Shown piece after piece: positions 1 to 6,821 of a stretch of DNA of 9,093 bases (position 1 is the stretch's first letter; every line of letters starts with the position of its first letter). The notes beneath the pieces were generated by a model. That model worked only from the letters and a program-made list of their open reading frames with translations. It searched no databases and had not been told where the DNA came from. The DNA is from Candidatus Zixiibacteriota bacterium. Its GTDB lineage: Bacteria > Zixibacteria > MSB-5A5 > GN15 > FEB-12. Where the stretch lies: assembly GCA_016213305.1 (NCBI GenBank), contig JACRAV010000241.1, forward strand, positions 1 to 9,093, in the 5' to 3' direction. Both the position numbers and the translations under genes were made by a program.

Positions 1-642
1 CTCGGCTTGAAACATTCCATTCCAGTGGTGCATGATCTGGGAAGCGGGCTGGTGATTCCGTCGCAGATGGCGCTTGGCTATGTCGAAGCAACCGTCCAGG
101 GGTCGATCCGCGACGGCGCCTCCCTCGTCTGTTTTTCCGGCGACAAAATGTTCGGCGGCGTGCAGGCGGGCATTATCGTCGGGCAAAAGCAATTCGTGAC
201 CCAACTCAAAAAGAACCCGCTCTATCGGGCACTCAGGGTCGATAAGGTAACCTTTGCCATGATCGAACGTCTGGCCCGCTCGTATCTTGAGGGAACCTGG
301 CACTCCGACGTCAATCTCTGGTCGCTAGCCCTGACACCGATCGAACACCTGCGGCAACGAGCCGAGCAGATCATCAAGTCATGCGGACACGGCGACGGTC
401 TGTCGGTGATCGCATCGGAAGCATACATGGGCGGCGGCGCCCTCCCCGAAACAACCCTGCCGTCGGTGGCCATTCGGATCAGCTCGACCCGCCCGCCGAA
501 CGACCTGATCGAACGCCTGCGAACCCTCACCCCGCCGGTGGTCGGCCGAGTCGCCGACAAGTGTCTCCTGCTTGATCTCAAAGCGGTCGATCCATCCGAG
601 GACGAACATCTTGTGTCCGCTCTGGCAACCATCCTTTCCTGA
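1..642 (+). CDS. selA: L-seryl-tRNA(Sec) selenium transferase, C-terminal part (5' end outside window)
   Basis: SelA is a PLP enzyme of fold type I. It converts Ser-tRNA(Sec) to Sec-tRNA(Sec) in the cytoplasm, using selenophosphate. The frame is open from base 1 and gives 213 residues, about half of the usual 450-465, so the N-terminal tRNA-binding part lies upstream of the window. The hallmark is the PLP-lysine motif SGDKMFGGVQAGIIVG at codons 46-61 of the fragment (lysine at bases 145-147), preceded by HDLGSG. The conserved 'NPLYRALRVDK' segment follows, then the small C-terminal domain ending at TGA 640-642. It is followed 9 bases later by selB, the classic selAB arrangement. A TTG at base 7 is in frame but is not the true start, because conserved SelA sequence already surrounds it. 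The family call is firm; start, promoter and ribosome-binding site cannot be seen. Confidence 0.95.
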   Translation, partial: LGLKHSIPVVHDLGSGLVIPSQMALGYVEATVQGSIRDGASLVCFSGDKMFGGVQAGIIVGQKQFVTQLKKNPLYRALRVDKVTFAMIERLARSYLEGTWHSDVNLWSLALTPIEHLRQRAEQIIKSCGHGDGLSVIASEAYMGGGALPETTLPSVAIRISSTRPPNDLIERLRTLTPPVVGRVADKCLLLDLKAVDPSEDEHLVSALATILS

Positions 643-651
643 CGAATCGTC

Positions 652-2541
652 ATGATCATCGTAGGCACCGCCGGACATATCGATCACGGCAAATCGTCGA
701 TTGTCAAACGTCTCACCGGCACCGATCCCGATCGGCTCCCCGAAGAAAAAGCGCGCGGCATGACCATTGATCTCGGCTTTGCCTTTTATCACACGCCGTC
801 GGGGGAGGAGATCGGGTTTGTCGATGTTCCGGGACATGAGCGGTTTGTCAAGAACATGATCGCCGGCGCCGGGGGGATGGATGTTGTCATGCTGGTCGTC
901 GCCGCCGACGACGGCTGGATGCCGCAGAGTCAGGAACATTTTCAGATTATCAAACTCCTCGGCGTTCGCCATGGTGTCGTCGTTATCAACAAGATCGATC
1001 TGGCGACCCCCGACTGGCTGAACATGATCGAACAGGATATTCGCGAAAAGGTAAAGGACTCGTTTCTGGCCGACGCCCCCTTCTTCCGTGTGTCTGCGAA
1101 TACCGGCTCCGGCTTTGACGAGCTCGGTAATTACCTGAACGCCTTGCCTCAACGCCTTCGCGGTAAATCGGACATCGGCAAAGCGCGCCTCTATATCGAC
1201 CGGTCGTTCATCCGCCCCGGTATCGGCGGTGTGGTCACCGGTACGCTTCGGGGCGGCGCGCTGTCGGTCGGCCAGCCGGTGTCTGTCTGGCCCAACCGTG
1301 CCACCGGCAAAATCCGATCGCTTCAAAGCGCCGGGCGCATCGTCGATACTGCCCATCCCGGCCAGAGAACCGCGGTCGCCGTAACGGGAATTGAAAAAGA
1401 ACTCCTCGTGCGCGGCGGTGTCATCTGCGACCGCACCGACACCTCGTTCATCGCCGAACATCAGGTGTTCGCCTTGTATCTGCAGATGTTGCCCGAGGCG
1501 CTCGTTCCGCTCGAGGATCGACGGCGTGTCTTCGTGATGGTCGGCACCAGCGAAGTTGAGGGTGAAGTCCGCCTCTTCGGCTCGGAGCGCATACCCCCGG
1601 GCGGCTCAGGAATTGTCTTCGTCCGCCCCGACCAACCGTTGTATGCGCTGGCGGGGGATCGCTTCATTCTGCGTCTGCCGACTCCTATGGTTACGCTTGG
1701 CGGCGGCAAGGTGCTCGATCATCTCGAACACTTCCCGCGTCGCCGCGACCTGCCGTCGCTCGATTATCTCCGAAAGCGCCTCGGCGACAATCTTTCCGAT
1801 TGGATTGAATCCGAACTGGAGAAATGCCTGTTCGTCCTCCGCGGTCAATTGATGGAACATGCCGATGTCAGCTTCGCTGAAGTCAGCGCCATCGCCGAAA
1901 AGCTTCTGGCCGATAAGAACCTCTTCCAATTTGGCGATTACCTCTGCCACGCCGCTTCAATCGAGCGTGAGGGAGAGGAGGTATCCCGACTGCTTGGCGA
2001 GGAATTGGGCCGCCAGCCGCATCTGAAGGGTCTGACCGCCGACTGGGTTGCCGCCGCTATCAACCGGCCACTCCCCCTGACCCGTACGCTTTTGGATTAC
2101 CTCGTCTCTGCAGGTGTCCTAACCGCCACCGGCGATCTGTTCAATGTCGCTGGGCGCGGCTTGAGCATTAAAGGGGTGATCAAGGAAGCTCACGACAAAA
2201 TGATGTCCGAATTGAAAACCTCTCCGTATGCACCTCCGACCCTTGAACAACTGGCCTCGCGGGGGAAAGTATTCCAGCAGGCGATCGCGTTTATGATCGA
2301 CTCCGGCGAAGTGTACAAATGCGGCGCCGACTACCTGTTTCTCATGCCGGTCTGGTTGGAGATTGTTTCGTTTGTCAAATCACGCCTCACGTCCGGCGCG
2401 ACCCTGGCGGTCGGCGATCTCAAGGAACGGTTCGGCCTGACCCGCAAATGGGCGATTCCGATTCTCGAAGAAACCGACCGCATCCGCCTGACTCAGCGTC
2501 AGGGAGATGTCCGAATCAAAGGAGACCGCTTCGATGCGTAA
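652..2541 (+). CDS. selB: Selenocysteine-specific elongation factor SelB
   Basis: SelB is a GTPase that replaces EF-Tu for Sec-tRNA(Sec). It binds the SECIS hairpin in the mRNA and delivers selenocysteine at in-frame UGA codons. The 629 residues are close to the E. coli length of 614. Visible G motifs are G1 GHIDHGKS (residues 8-15), the SelB-type switch I RGMTIDLGFA (35-44), G3 DVPGH (58-62) and G4 NKID (113-116). The EF-Tu-like beta-barrel domains follow at roughly 175-350, including 'RSFIRPGIGGVVTGTL'. The remainder, about 365-629, matches the position of the SelB C-terminal winged-helix repeats that read the SECIS. The ATG lies 9 bases after the selA stop and has no clear Shine-Dalgarno sequence, so translation is probably coupled to selA. 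The last codons overlap the next gene by 8 bases. No internal stop or missing motif was seen. Confidence 0.97.
   Translation: MIIVGTAGHIDHGKSSIVKRLTGTDPDRLPEEKARGMTIDLGFAFYHTPSGEEIGFVDVPGHERFVKNMIAGAGGMDVVMLVVAADDGWMPQSQEHFQIIKLLGVRHGVVVINKIDLATPDWLNMIEQDIREKVKDSFLADAPFFRVSANTGSGFDELGNYLNALPQRLRGKSDIGKARLYIDRSFIRPGIGGVVTGTLRGGALSVGQPVSVWPNRATGKIRSLQSAGRIVDTAHPGQRTAVAVTGIEKELLVRGGVICDRTDTSFIAEHQVFALYLQMLPEALVPLEDRRRVFVMVGTSEVEGEVRLFGSERIPPGGSGIVFVRPDQPLYALAGDRFILRLPTPMVTLGGGKVLDHLEHFPRRRDLPSLDYLRKRLGDNLSDWIESELEKCLFVLRGQLMEHADVSFAEVSAIAEKLLADKNLFQFGDYLCHAASIEREGEEVSRLLGEELGRQPHLKGLTADWVAAAINRPLPLTRTLLDYLVSAGVLTATGDLFNVAGRGLSIKGVIKEAHDKMMSELKTSPYAPPTLEQLASRGKVFQQAIAFMIDSGEVYKCGADYLFLMPVWLEIVSFVKSRLTSGATLAVGDLKERFGLTRKWAIPILEETDRIRLTQRQGDVRIKGDRFDA
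2518..2524 (+). promoter_or_regulatory. Ribosome-binding site inside the end of selB
   Basis: AAAGGAG lies 9 bases before the ATG at 2534. It decides that start over an upstream in-frame alternative start codon at 2507, which has no such site and would extend the protein by 9 residues. Confidence 0.75.
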
Positions 2542-4117
2542 AACGCTTCTTTACGGCGGGCCGGTGCTTACTCAGGTCAATGGCCTTGTGGCCAATGCCA
2601 TTGCCATCGACCGCAACCGGATCGTCGCTGTCGGGTGGGATTTACAGCACGCCCCGGCCTACAAATCATTCGCCAAATTCAACCTCAGGGGAAAGTGCCT
2701 CATCCCCGGTCTGGTCGATGCCCACGCCCATCTGTATTACTGGGCGCTGACTCTCGGTCGGGTCGATCTGCACGGATGCGCGTCGATGGATCAATGCCTC
2801 AAGCGCATTGCCGCGTTCGCGGCCACTCTGCCAAAGAGCGAGTGGGTGGTCGGCACCGGATACCAGCCGAATGATTTCAAAAAGCAGATTGAGCCGGATC
2901 GGTACATGCTGGACCGGGTGACCGGCGGACGTCCGGCATTCATCTTCTCCAAGGACGAACATACGGCGTGGGTCAACACCAGAACGCTTGAGCGTGCCGG
3001 AATAACACGTCGTACTCCGGACCCGGCCGGCGGCCGGATCGAGCGTTTACCCAACGGCGATCCGAGCGGCTTACTCCGCGAAGGCCCGGCCTTTGCCTCC
3101 GTGTATCGAATGATCCCTGTCAAAACCTTCACTCAGACAAGCCGACTGTGGCGTCGGGCGCTTGATCTTGCCTGGAAGAAAGGAGTCACCGGAGTTCATT
3201 CCTTCGACGGTCCCGATGCCTTTTCATTCTTCGAACGCCTGACCGAGCAAAACAAGCTGGGCCTCCGTATCAATGTCTATCCGCGCGTGGAGCACATTCA
3301 CGAGTTGGAACAAGCACGTGTGCAATACGGACAGGGGACCGATTTTTTGCGCCTGGCAGGTATTAAAATCTTCGCCGATGGTTCACTGGGGAGTCGCACC
3401 GCCCTCTGCTTCGATCCATATAAAGGAACCAAAGGCAACTACGGCATCGAAACAACCACGAAGAAGGAAATGACCGCCCAGGTGAAACGAGCCGCCCGCC
3501 TTGGCTTCCCCTGCGCTATTCATGCCATCGGCGACCTTGCCGTTTCCAACGTTTTGGACGTTCTGCAGGCCGCACCAAAACTTCCCAGCAAGCGGCGGCA
3601 TCGGATTGAGCATGTCCAGTTGATTCGGCGTCGGGACATCGCCCGATTCAAACGATTGGGCGTGGTTGCGTCGATGCAACCCTCGCACTGCGCCGCCGAT
3701 GTCGCGATGGTGAGAAAATATTGGGGGGCACGCGGTCGCGACGCCTACCTCTTTTCCTCCCTCCATTCAGCCGGAGTGCCCCTCACCTTCGGCTCTGATT
3801 GTCCGATCGAACCGCTCGACCCGCTAGCCGGAATCGCGGCGGCGGCACGCCGTGTGCCCAGAAACAGCCGGGATCATTTCTACCCCAAAGAATCCCTGAT
3901 CGCCAATCATTCACTCTTCGCCTTTACCGCCGGCGTTGCCTTCGCCAGCGGGGAAGAGGATTCGCGCGGGTACCTATTACCCGGATATCCGGCCGATTTT
4001 GTTATTCTTCCCGCCGACCCCGCATCCGTACCTCCCGGTCGCCTGTATGACATGAAAGTGCTGGCGACCGTCATCGACGGCGTCACCGTGTACGCCGATT
4101 CATCCATCCGCCTCTGA
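2534..4117 (+). CDS. YtcJ-like amidohydrolase (amidohydrolase family 3), metal-dependent
   Basis: The product is a 527-residue hydrolase of the amidohydrolase superfamily, similar to YtcJ and N-substituted formamide deformylases; the substrate is unknown. The HxH metal motif DAHAH (His64, His66) follows a short N-terminal beta-sandwich strand region ending in 'LIPGLVD'. Further expected ligands or signature blocks are GIKIFADGSLGS (Lys278, Asp282), HAIGD (His330), RIEHVQL (His360) and FGSDCPIEP (Asp422). The C-terminal part returns to the composite beta-sandwich ('GYLLPGYPADFVIL'). No signal peptide is visible, so it is probably cytoplasmic. ATG 2534 was chosen because it has a good ribosome-binding site at 2518-2524. 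The start overlaps the selB stop by 8 bases, which implies one transcript and likely translational coupling. Members of this family act on diverse N-acyl or formamide-like compounds, so a specific reaction should not be assigned. A link to selenium is suggested only by position. Confidence 0.88.
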   Translation: MRKTLLYGGPVLTQVNGLVANAIAIDRNRIVAVGWDLQHAPAYKSFAKFNLRGKCLIPGLVDAHAHLYYWALTLGRVDLHGCASMDQCLKRIAAFAATLPKSEWVVGTGYQPNDFKKQIEPDRYMLDRVTGGRPAFIFSKDEHTAWVNTRTLERAGITRRTPDPAGGRIERLPNGDPSGLLREGPAFASVYRMIPVKTFTQTSRLWRRALDLAWKKGVTGVHSFDGPDAFSFFERLTEQNKLGLRINVYPRVEHIHELEQARVQYGQGTDFLRLAGIKIFADGSLGSRTALCFDPYKGTKGNYGIETTTKKEMTAQVKRAARLGFPCAIHAIGDLAVSNVLDVLQAAPKLPSKRRHRIEHVQLIRRRDIARFKRLGVVASMQPSHCAADVAMVRKYWGARGRDAYLFSSLHSAGVPLTFGSDCPIEPLDPLAGIAAAARRVPRNSRDHFYPKESLIANHSLFAFTAGVAFASGEEDSRGYLLPGYPADFVILPADPASVPPGRLYDMKVLATVIDGVTVYADSSIRL

Positions 4118-4138
4118 AATACCGCCGCCCATTTTAGA

Positions 4139-4167
4139 TTGACATCTCTTTGTCACACCGGGATATT
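4139..4167 (+). promoter_or_regulatory. Putative sigma-70-type promoter for nfeD-slipin
   Basis: A perfect -35 TTGACA (4139-4144) is separated by 17 bases from GATATT (4162-4167), which matches the -10 consensus at 4 of 6 positions. It lies in the 74-base gap after the amidohydrolase stop. Transcription would begin near 4174, just before the ribosome-binding site AGAGGG (4178-4183) of the next gene. The call rests on consensus and spacing only. Confidence 0.55.
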
Positions 4168-4191
4168 GTCCAAAGAAAGAGGGTCAAGACC

Positions 4192-5550
4192 ATGAAGCGT
4201 ATTGTCATACTGACCGGATGTTGTCTCTTCTTGCTACTGCCGGTGATCTCATACATTCTGCGAACGGTCGATAAGGATTCCCCTTACCAGATGGTGGTCC
4301 TGGCGGCGCTCGTGCCCGATAGCGTCAAGCCCGCCTCGCCGGCAACCCGTCCAATCATATACACCATCACCATCGACGGCGCCATTGGTGCGGTCACCGA
4401 TGACCGCCTGGCCGATGCACTCGACCAGGCAGAAAACGCCGGAGCCGAACTGCTGGTGGTCATCCTCGACACACCCGGCGGTTTCACCCGTCCCACCTGG
4501 TCGATCTGCAAACGATTCCTGAACAGTCTGACTCCGGTCTGTGTCTATATCGCGCCGTCGGGCGCCCGTGCCGGTTCGGCCGGAGTGTATATGACCTACG
4601 CCGCGCACATTGCGGCCATGGCTCCCTCGACCAACATCGGCGCGGCCCACCCGGTGGGCGGCGAAGGGGAGAAGATCGACTCGATTATGAACGAGAAGAT
4701 CACCAATGACGCGGTCGCTCAGATCAAAGCCGCCGCCGACAAGCGCGGCCGCAATGCCGGCTGGGCCGAGCGCGCTGTGCGGCAATCCGTCTCCATCACC
4801 GATAGGGAAGCGCTCGATTCCAACGTCATCAACCTGCGCGCGGAAAATCTGGACAGCTTGCTGGCCAAACTCAACGGCCGCGAGGTCGAGCTACCCACCG
4901 GCAAAAAGACACTTCATCTGGTGGACCCGGATATCAGGCCGATCAGTCAGTCCTTTGTCCAGCGATTTCTGGGCATGATCACTCAGCCCGATGTGGCCTT
5001 CATCTTATTTTCCCTCGGCGGGCTTGGCATTGTCTTGGAACTATATAACCCCGGCGCCATCCTGCCCGGCGTGGTCGGAGGCATCTGTCTCATTCTCGCG
5101 TTTTACTCCTTCCAGACCCTTCCGATCAATTGGGCGGGCGTCGCGCTGATTGTACTCGCCATCATTCTGTTTATCGCCGAAATCAAAGTTATAAGCCACG
5201 GCCTGCTCACCATCGGCGGAATTGTCTCGCTCTTCTTGGGGGGACTTATGCTCATAGACACCGTTGACCCGACCCTCCGGGTCTCGACCAGCGTCCTCAT
5301 TACCGTGGCCGTGGCCATTGGCGCCCTGGCCTTTACGCTCGTGTTTCTCGTCGTCAAGGCCTCCCGGAATAAACCGTTCCTCGGCAAAAACGCTATGGTT
5401 GGCCGGACTGCCGAGGTCCGCGCCGACGGGTACGTCTATCTCGATGGCGCACTCTGGAAAGTCACCTGCGATGAATCCCTTGCGGAAGGCACAAAAATTG
5501 AAGTTGTTGATGTGGATCAACTCACCTTGAAAGTGAAACGAATCGGTTAG
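4192..5550 (+). CDS. NfeD-family membrane serine protease (ClpP-class N-terminal domain)
   Basis: The 452-residue protein has the full-length NfeD layout. An N-terminal signal/anchor segment (about 3-23) precedes a ClpP-like protease domain (about 54-225). Four or five hydrophobic membrane segments follow (about 260-390), then a C-terminal soluble OB-fold domain (about 400-452, 'MVGRTAEV' and 'LWKVTCDE'). The protease domain shows LDTPGG (92-97) and SGARAGSAGVY with the likely nucleophile Ser129. EKITND has the likely catalytic Lys169. These correspond to the Ser/Lys dyad known for the archaeal homologue PH1510, which cleaves the C-terminus of its stomatin partner. ATG 4192 is preferred over the TTG at 4150 because AGAGGG lies 8 bases upstream and the hydrophobic segment then sits at the N-terminus. 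The slipin gene follows 18 bases after the stop. It probably works in membrane quality control; its natural substrates are unknown. Confidence 0.93.
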   Translation: MKRIVILTGCCLFLLLPVISYILRTVDKDSPYQMVVLAALVPDSVKPASPATRPIIYTITIDGAIGAVTDDRLADALDQAENAGAELLVVILDTPGGFTRPTWSICKRFLNSLTPVCVYIAPSGARAGSAGVYMTYAAHIAAMAPSTNIGAAHPVGGEGEKIDSIMNEKITNDAVAQIKAAADKRGRNAGWAERAVRQSVSITDREALDSNVINLRAENLDSLLAKLNGREVELPTGKKTLHLVDPDIRPISQSFVQRFLGMITQPDVAFILFSLGGLGIVLELYNPGAILPGVVGGICLILAFYSFQTLPINWAGVALIVLAIILFIAEIKVISHGLLTIGGIVSLFLGGLMLIDTVDPTLRVSTSVLITVAVAIGALAFTLVFLVVKASRNKPFLGKNAMVGRTAEVRADGYVYLDGALWKVTCDESLAEGTKIEVVDVDQLTLKVKRIG

Positions 5551-5568
5551 CAAGAAAGGAAGTAGTAT

Positions 5569-6351
5569 ATGGATGGAGGAGGTATCGGCTTCCCGGTCAT
5601 GGCCGTACTGGTCATTTTCTTCGTCATTCTCTTGTTGAACATACTGAAGGTGCTTCGCGAGTTCGAGCGCGGCGTCATTTTCCGCCTCGGCCGCCTGCAG
5701 GGCGCCAAGGGACCGGGGCTTATTTTGCTCTGGCCGATCATCGACCGCATGGTGCGCGTCGATCTGCGCGTCATCACCTATGACGTCCCGCCGCAGGATG
5801 TCATCACCAAGGACAACGTATCGCTCAAAGTAAATGCGGTTCTCTATTTTCAGATCATCGACGCCAACCGCGCCATCGTCTCGGTCGCCAATTACTTTGA
5901 AGCCACCTCGCAGATCGCGCAAACCACCCTGCGGTCGGTGCTGGGCCAGCTTCAACTCGACGATCTGCTGACCAATCGCGAGAAGATCAATCTCGAACTG
6001 CAGAAAATCATCGATGGCCAGACCGAGCCGTGGGGGGTGAAGGTCAGCGTGGTCGAAGTGAAAAATGTCGATCTGCCTCCCGAAATGCAACGCGCTATGG
6101 CCAAGCAGGCGGAAGCCGAACGCGAACGCCGCGCCAAAGTTATTCACGCCGAAGGTGAAATGCAGGCCTCGCAGAAACTGGCCGATGCCGCGAAAGTCAT
6201 GGCCACCGCCCCCAACGCCATCCAACTGCGGTACCTTCAAACCCTTACCGAAATCGCCACCGAGAAGAACTCTACCATCATCTTCCCGGTGCCGATCGAC
6301 ATCATGGACAGCTTGAAGAAATTCCTCGACCGGGGGGCTAGCCAAAGCTGA
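5569..6351 (+). CDS. Slipin / stomatin-like SPFH-domain membrane protein
   Basis: The product has 260 residues, normal for bacterial slipins. One N-terminal membrane segment (about 10-27, rich in V, I, L and F) is followed by the SPFH core. Conserved blocks there include EFERGVIFRLGR (31-42), GPGL, 'VDLRV' and 'DVPPQDVITKDNV'. A charged, Ala/Glu/Lys/Arg-rich helix at about 185-215 is the usual oligomerising coiled-coil region, and the tail ends in 'STIIFPVPID'. Slipins form large ring or cage assemblies at membrane microdomains and are genetically paired with NfeD proteases. The gene lies 18 bases after nfeD. A clear site, AAGGA (5556-5560), precedes the ATG by 8 bases. It is the last gene of its unit and is followed by an intrinsic terminator. 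It could be labelled stomatin, slipin or QmcA/HflK-like; length and sequence fit slipin best. Confidence 0.95.
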   Translation: MDGGGIGFPVMAVLVIFFVILLLNILKVLREFERGVIFRLGRLQGAKGPGLILLWPIIDRMVRVDLRVITYDVPPQDVITKDNVSLKVNAVLYFQIIDANRAIVSVANYFEATSQIAQTTLRSVLGQLQLDDLLTNREKINLELQKIIDGQTEPWGVKVSVVEVKNVDLPPEMQRAMAKQAEAERERRAKVIHAEGEMQASQKLADAAKVMATAPNAIQLRYLQTLTEIATEKNSTIIFPVPIDIMDSLKKFLDRGASQS

Positions 6352-6380
6352 TCGGGACGATCTATTCAATCACACACGGC

Positions 6381-6414
6381 AGGGGCGGAGGCCAGACGGC
6401 CCCCGCCTCTTTTT
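6381..6414 (+). terminator. Rho-independent terminator after slipin
   Basis: AGGGGCGGAGGCC (6381-6393) pairs with GGCCCCCGCCTCT (6398-6410) across the 4-base loop AGAC. The 13-position stem has one G-T wobble and one A-C mismatch. The T run 6410-6414 follows directly. It ends the nfeD-slipin unit 29 bases after the stop codon. Confidence 0.9.
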
Positions 6415-6821
6415 ACTAAGTGACGGCATAACCCGTTGATTTCTAACTGATTGCGTCAATTTCCGGGTCGTTAGCCACCCTCGCCCACCGCAGTTTTTGC
6501 GCCCGACCCGCAAATGTTTTATGGAACTGTGTGGCCCATTATTAGTTAAATTTGGTAGTGAAGCCGGTTTGGTCAGGTCCCTTGGGTGGTTGGTCGCACC
6601 CCAATGGACTGCAAGAAAGTTGTTGACACGATCCGGCCGATTTCGTAGGTTATTGACGGACAAAGGTAAATCCCCACCCTCACTCTTTCTGGTTGCACTT
6701 TTTGGTCATATTGCAAACGAAGCAATTGTCGTATTGCGAATAGAAAACGGTTGGCCGCGGTTATGGAATGATCGCGGGATAACCAGACGTGAACCAGTTA
6801 GCCCCTAGGGGGTGAACCTTG
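6415..6821 (+). other. Intergenic region without a convincing gene; holds a promoter and a long leader
   Basis: I see no conserved coding region, tRNA or CRISPR-like repeat here. The stretch is visibly richer in A and T than the genes around it. It contains a 10-position imperfect hairpin (6579-6588 with 6597-6607, 8-base loop) just before a TTGACA promoter, and then a leader of about 160 bases before the next start codon. A 7-base inverted pair CGGGTCG (6464-6470) / CGACCCG (6504-6510) is also present but too short and widely spaced to interpret. Confidence 0.6.
6623..6651 (+). promoter_or_regulatory. Putative sigma-70-type promoter for the secreted protein gene
   Basis: A perfect -35 TTGACA (6623-6628) lies 17 bases before TAGGTT (6646-6651), a weak -10 that matches at 3 of 6 positions including the key first, second and last bases. 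Start of transcription near 6658 would leave a leader of about 160 bases. The weak -10 may mean activator dependence or a different sigma preference. Confidence 0.45.

Noticed and set aside
379..1461. 360-codon open frame on the minus strand
   Set aside because: It is antisense to the end of selA and the GTPase domain of selB, both firmly identified. Composition is Asp/Gly/Arg/His-rich and no motif is visible.
5041..6369. 442-codon open frame on the minus strand
   Set aside because: It lies wholly antisense to the conserved C-terminal part of nfeD and all of the slipin gene. Its product is rich in His, Asp, Gly and Arg with no recognisable domain, as expected from GC-rich codon bias in the opposite frame.
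6352..6420. UGA read-through of the slipin gene as a selenocysteine codon
   Set aside because: The frame continues only through the terminator hairpin to another TGA, with no conserved sequence. Slipins are not known selenoproteins and the length without extension is normal.
6653..6681. Second TTGACG box as an alternative promoter
   Set aside because: No acceptable -10 sequence lies 16-18 bases downstream; the region there is C-rich.
6497..6808. 103-codon open frame in the intergenic region
   Set aside because: It starts at a TTG without a ribosome-binding site, runs across the promoter of the next gene, and its product shows no recognisable motif.
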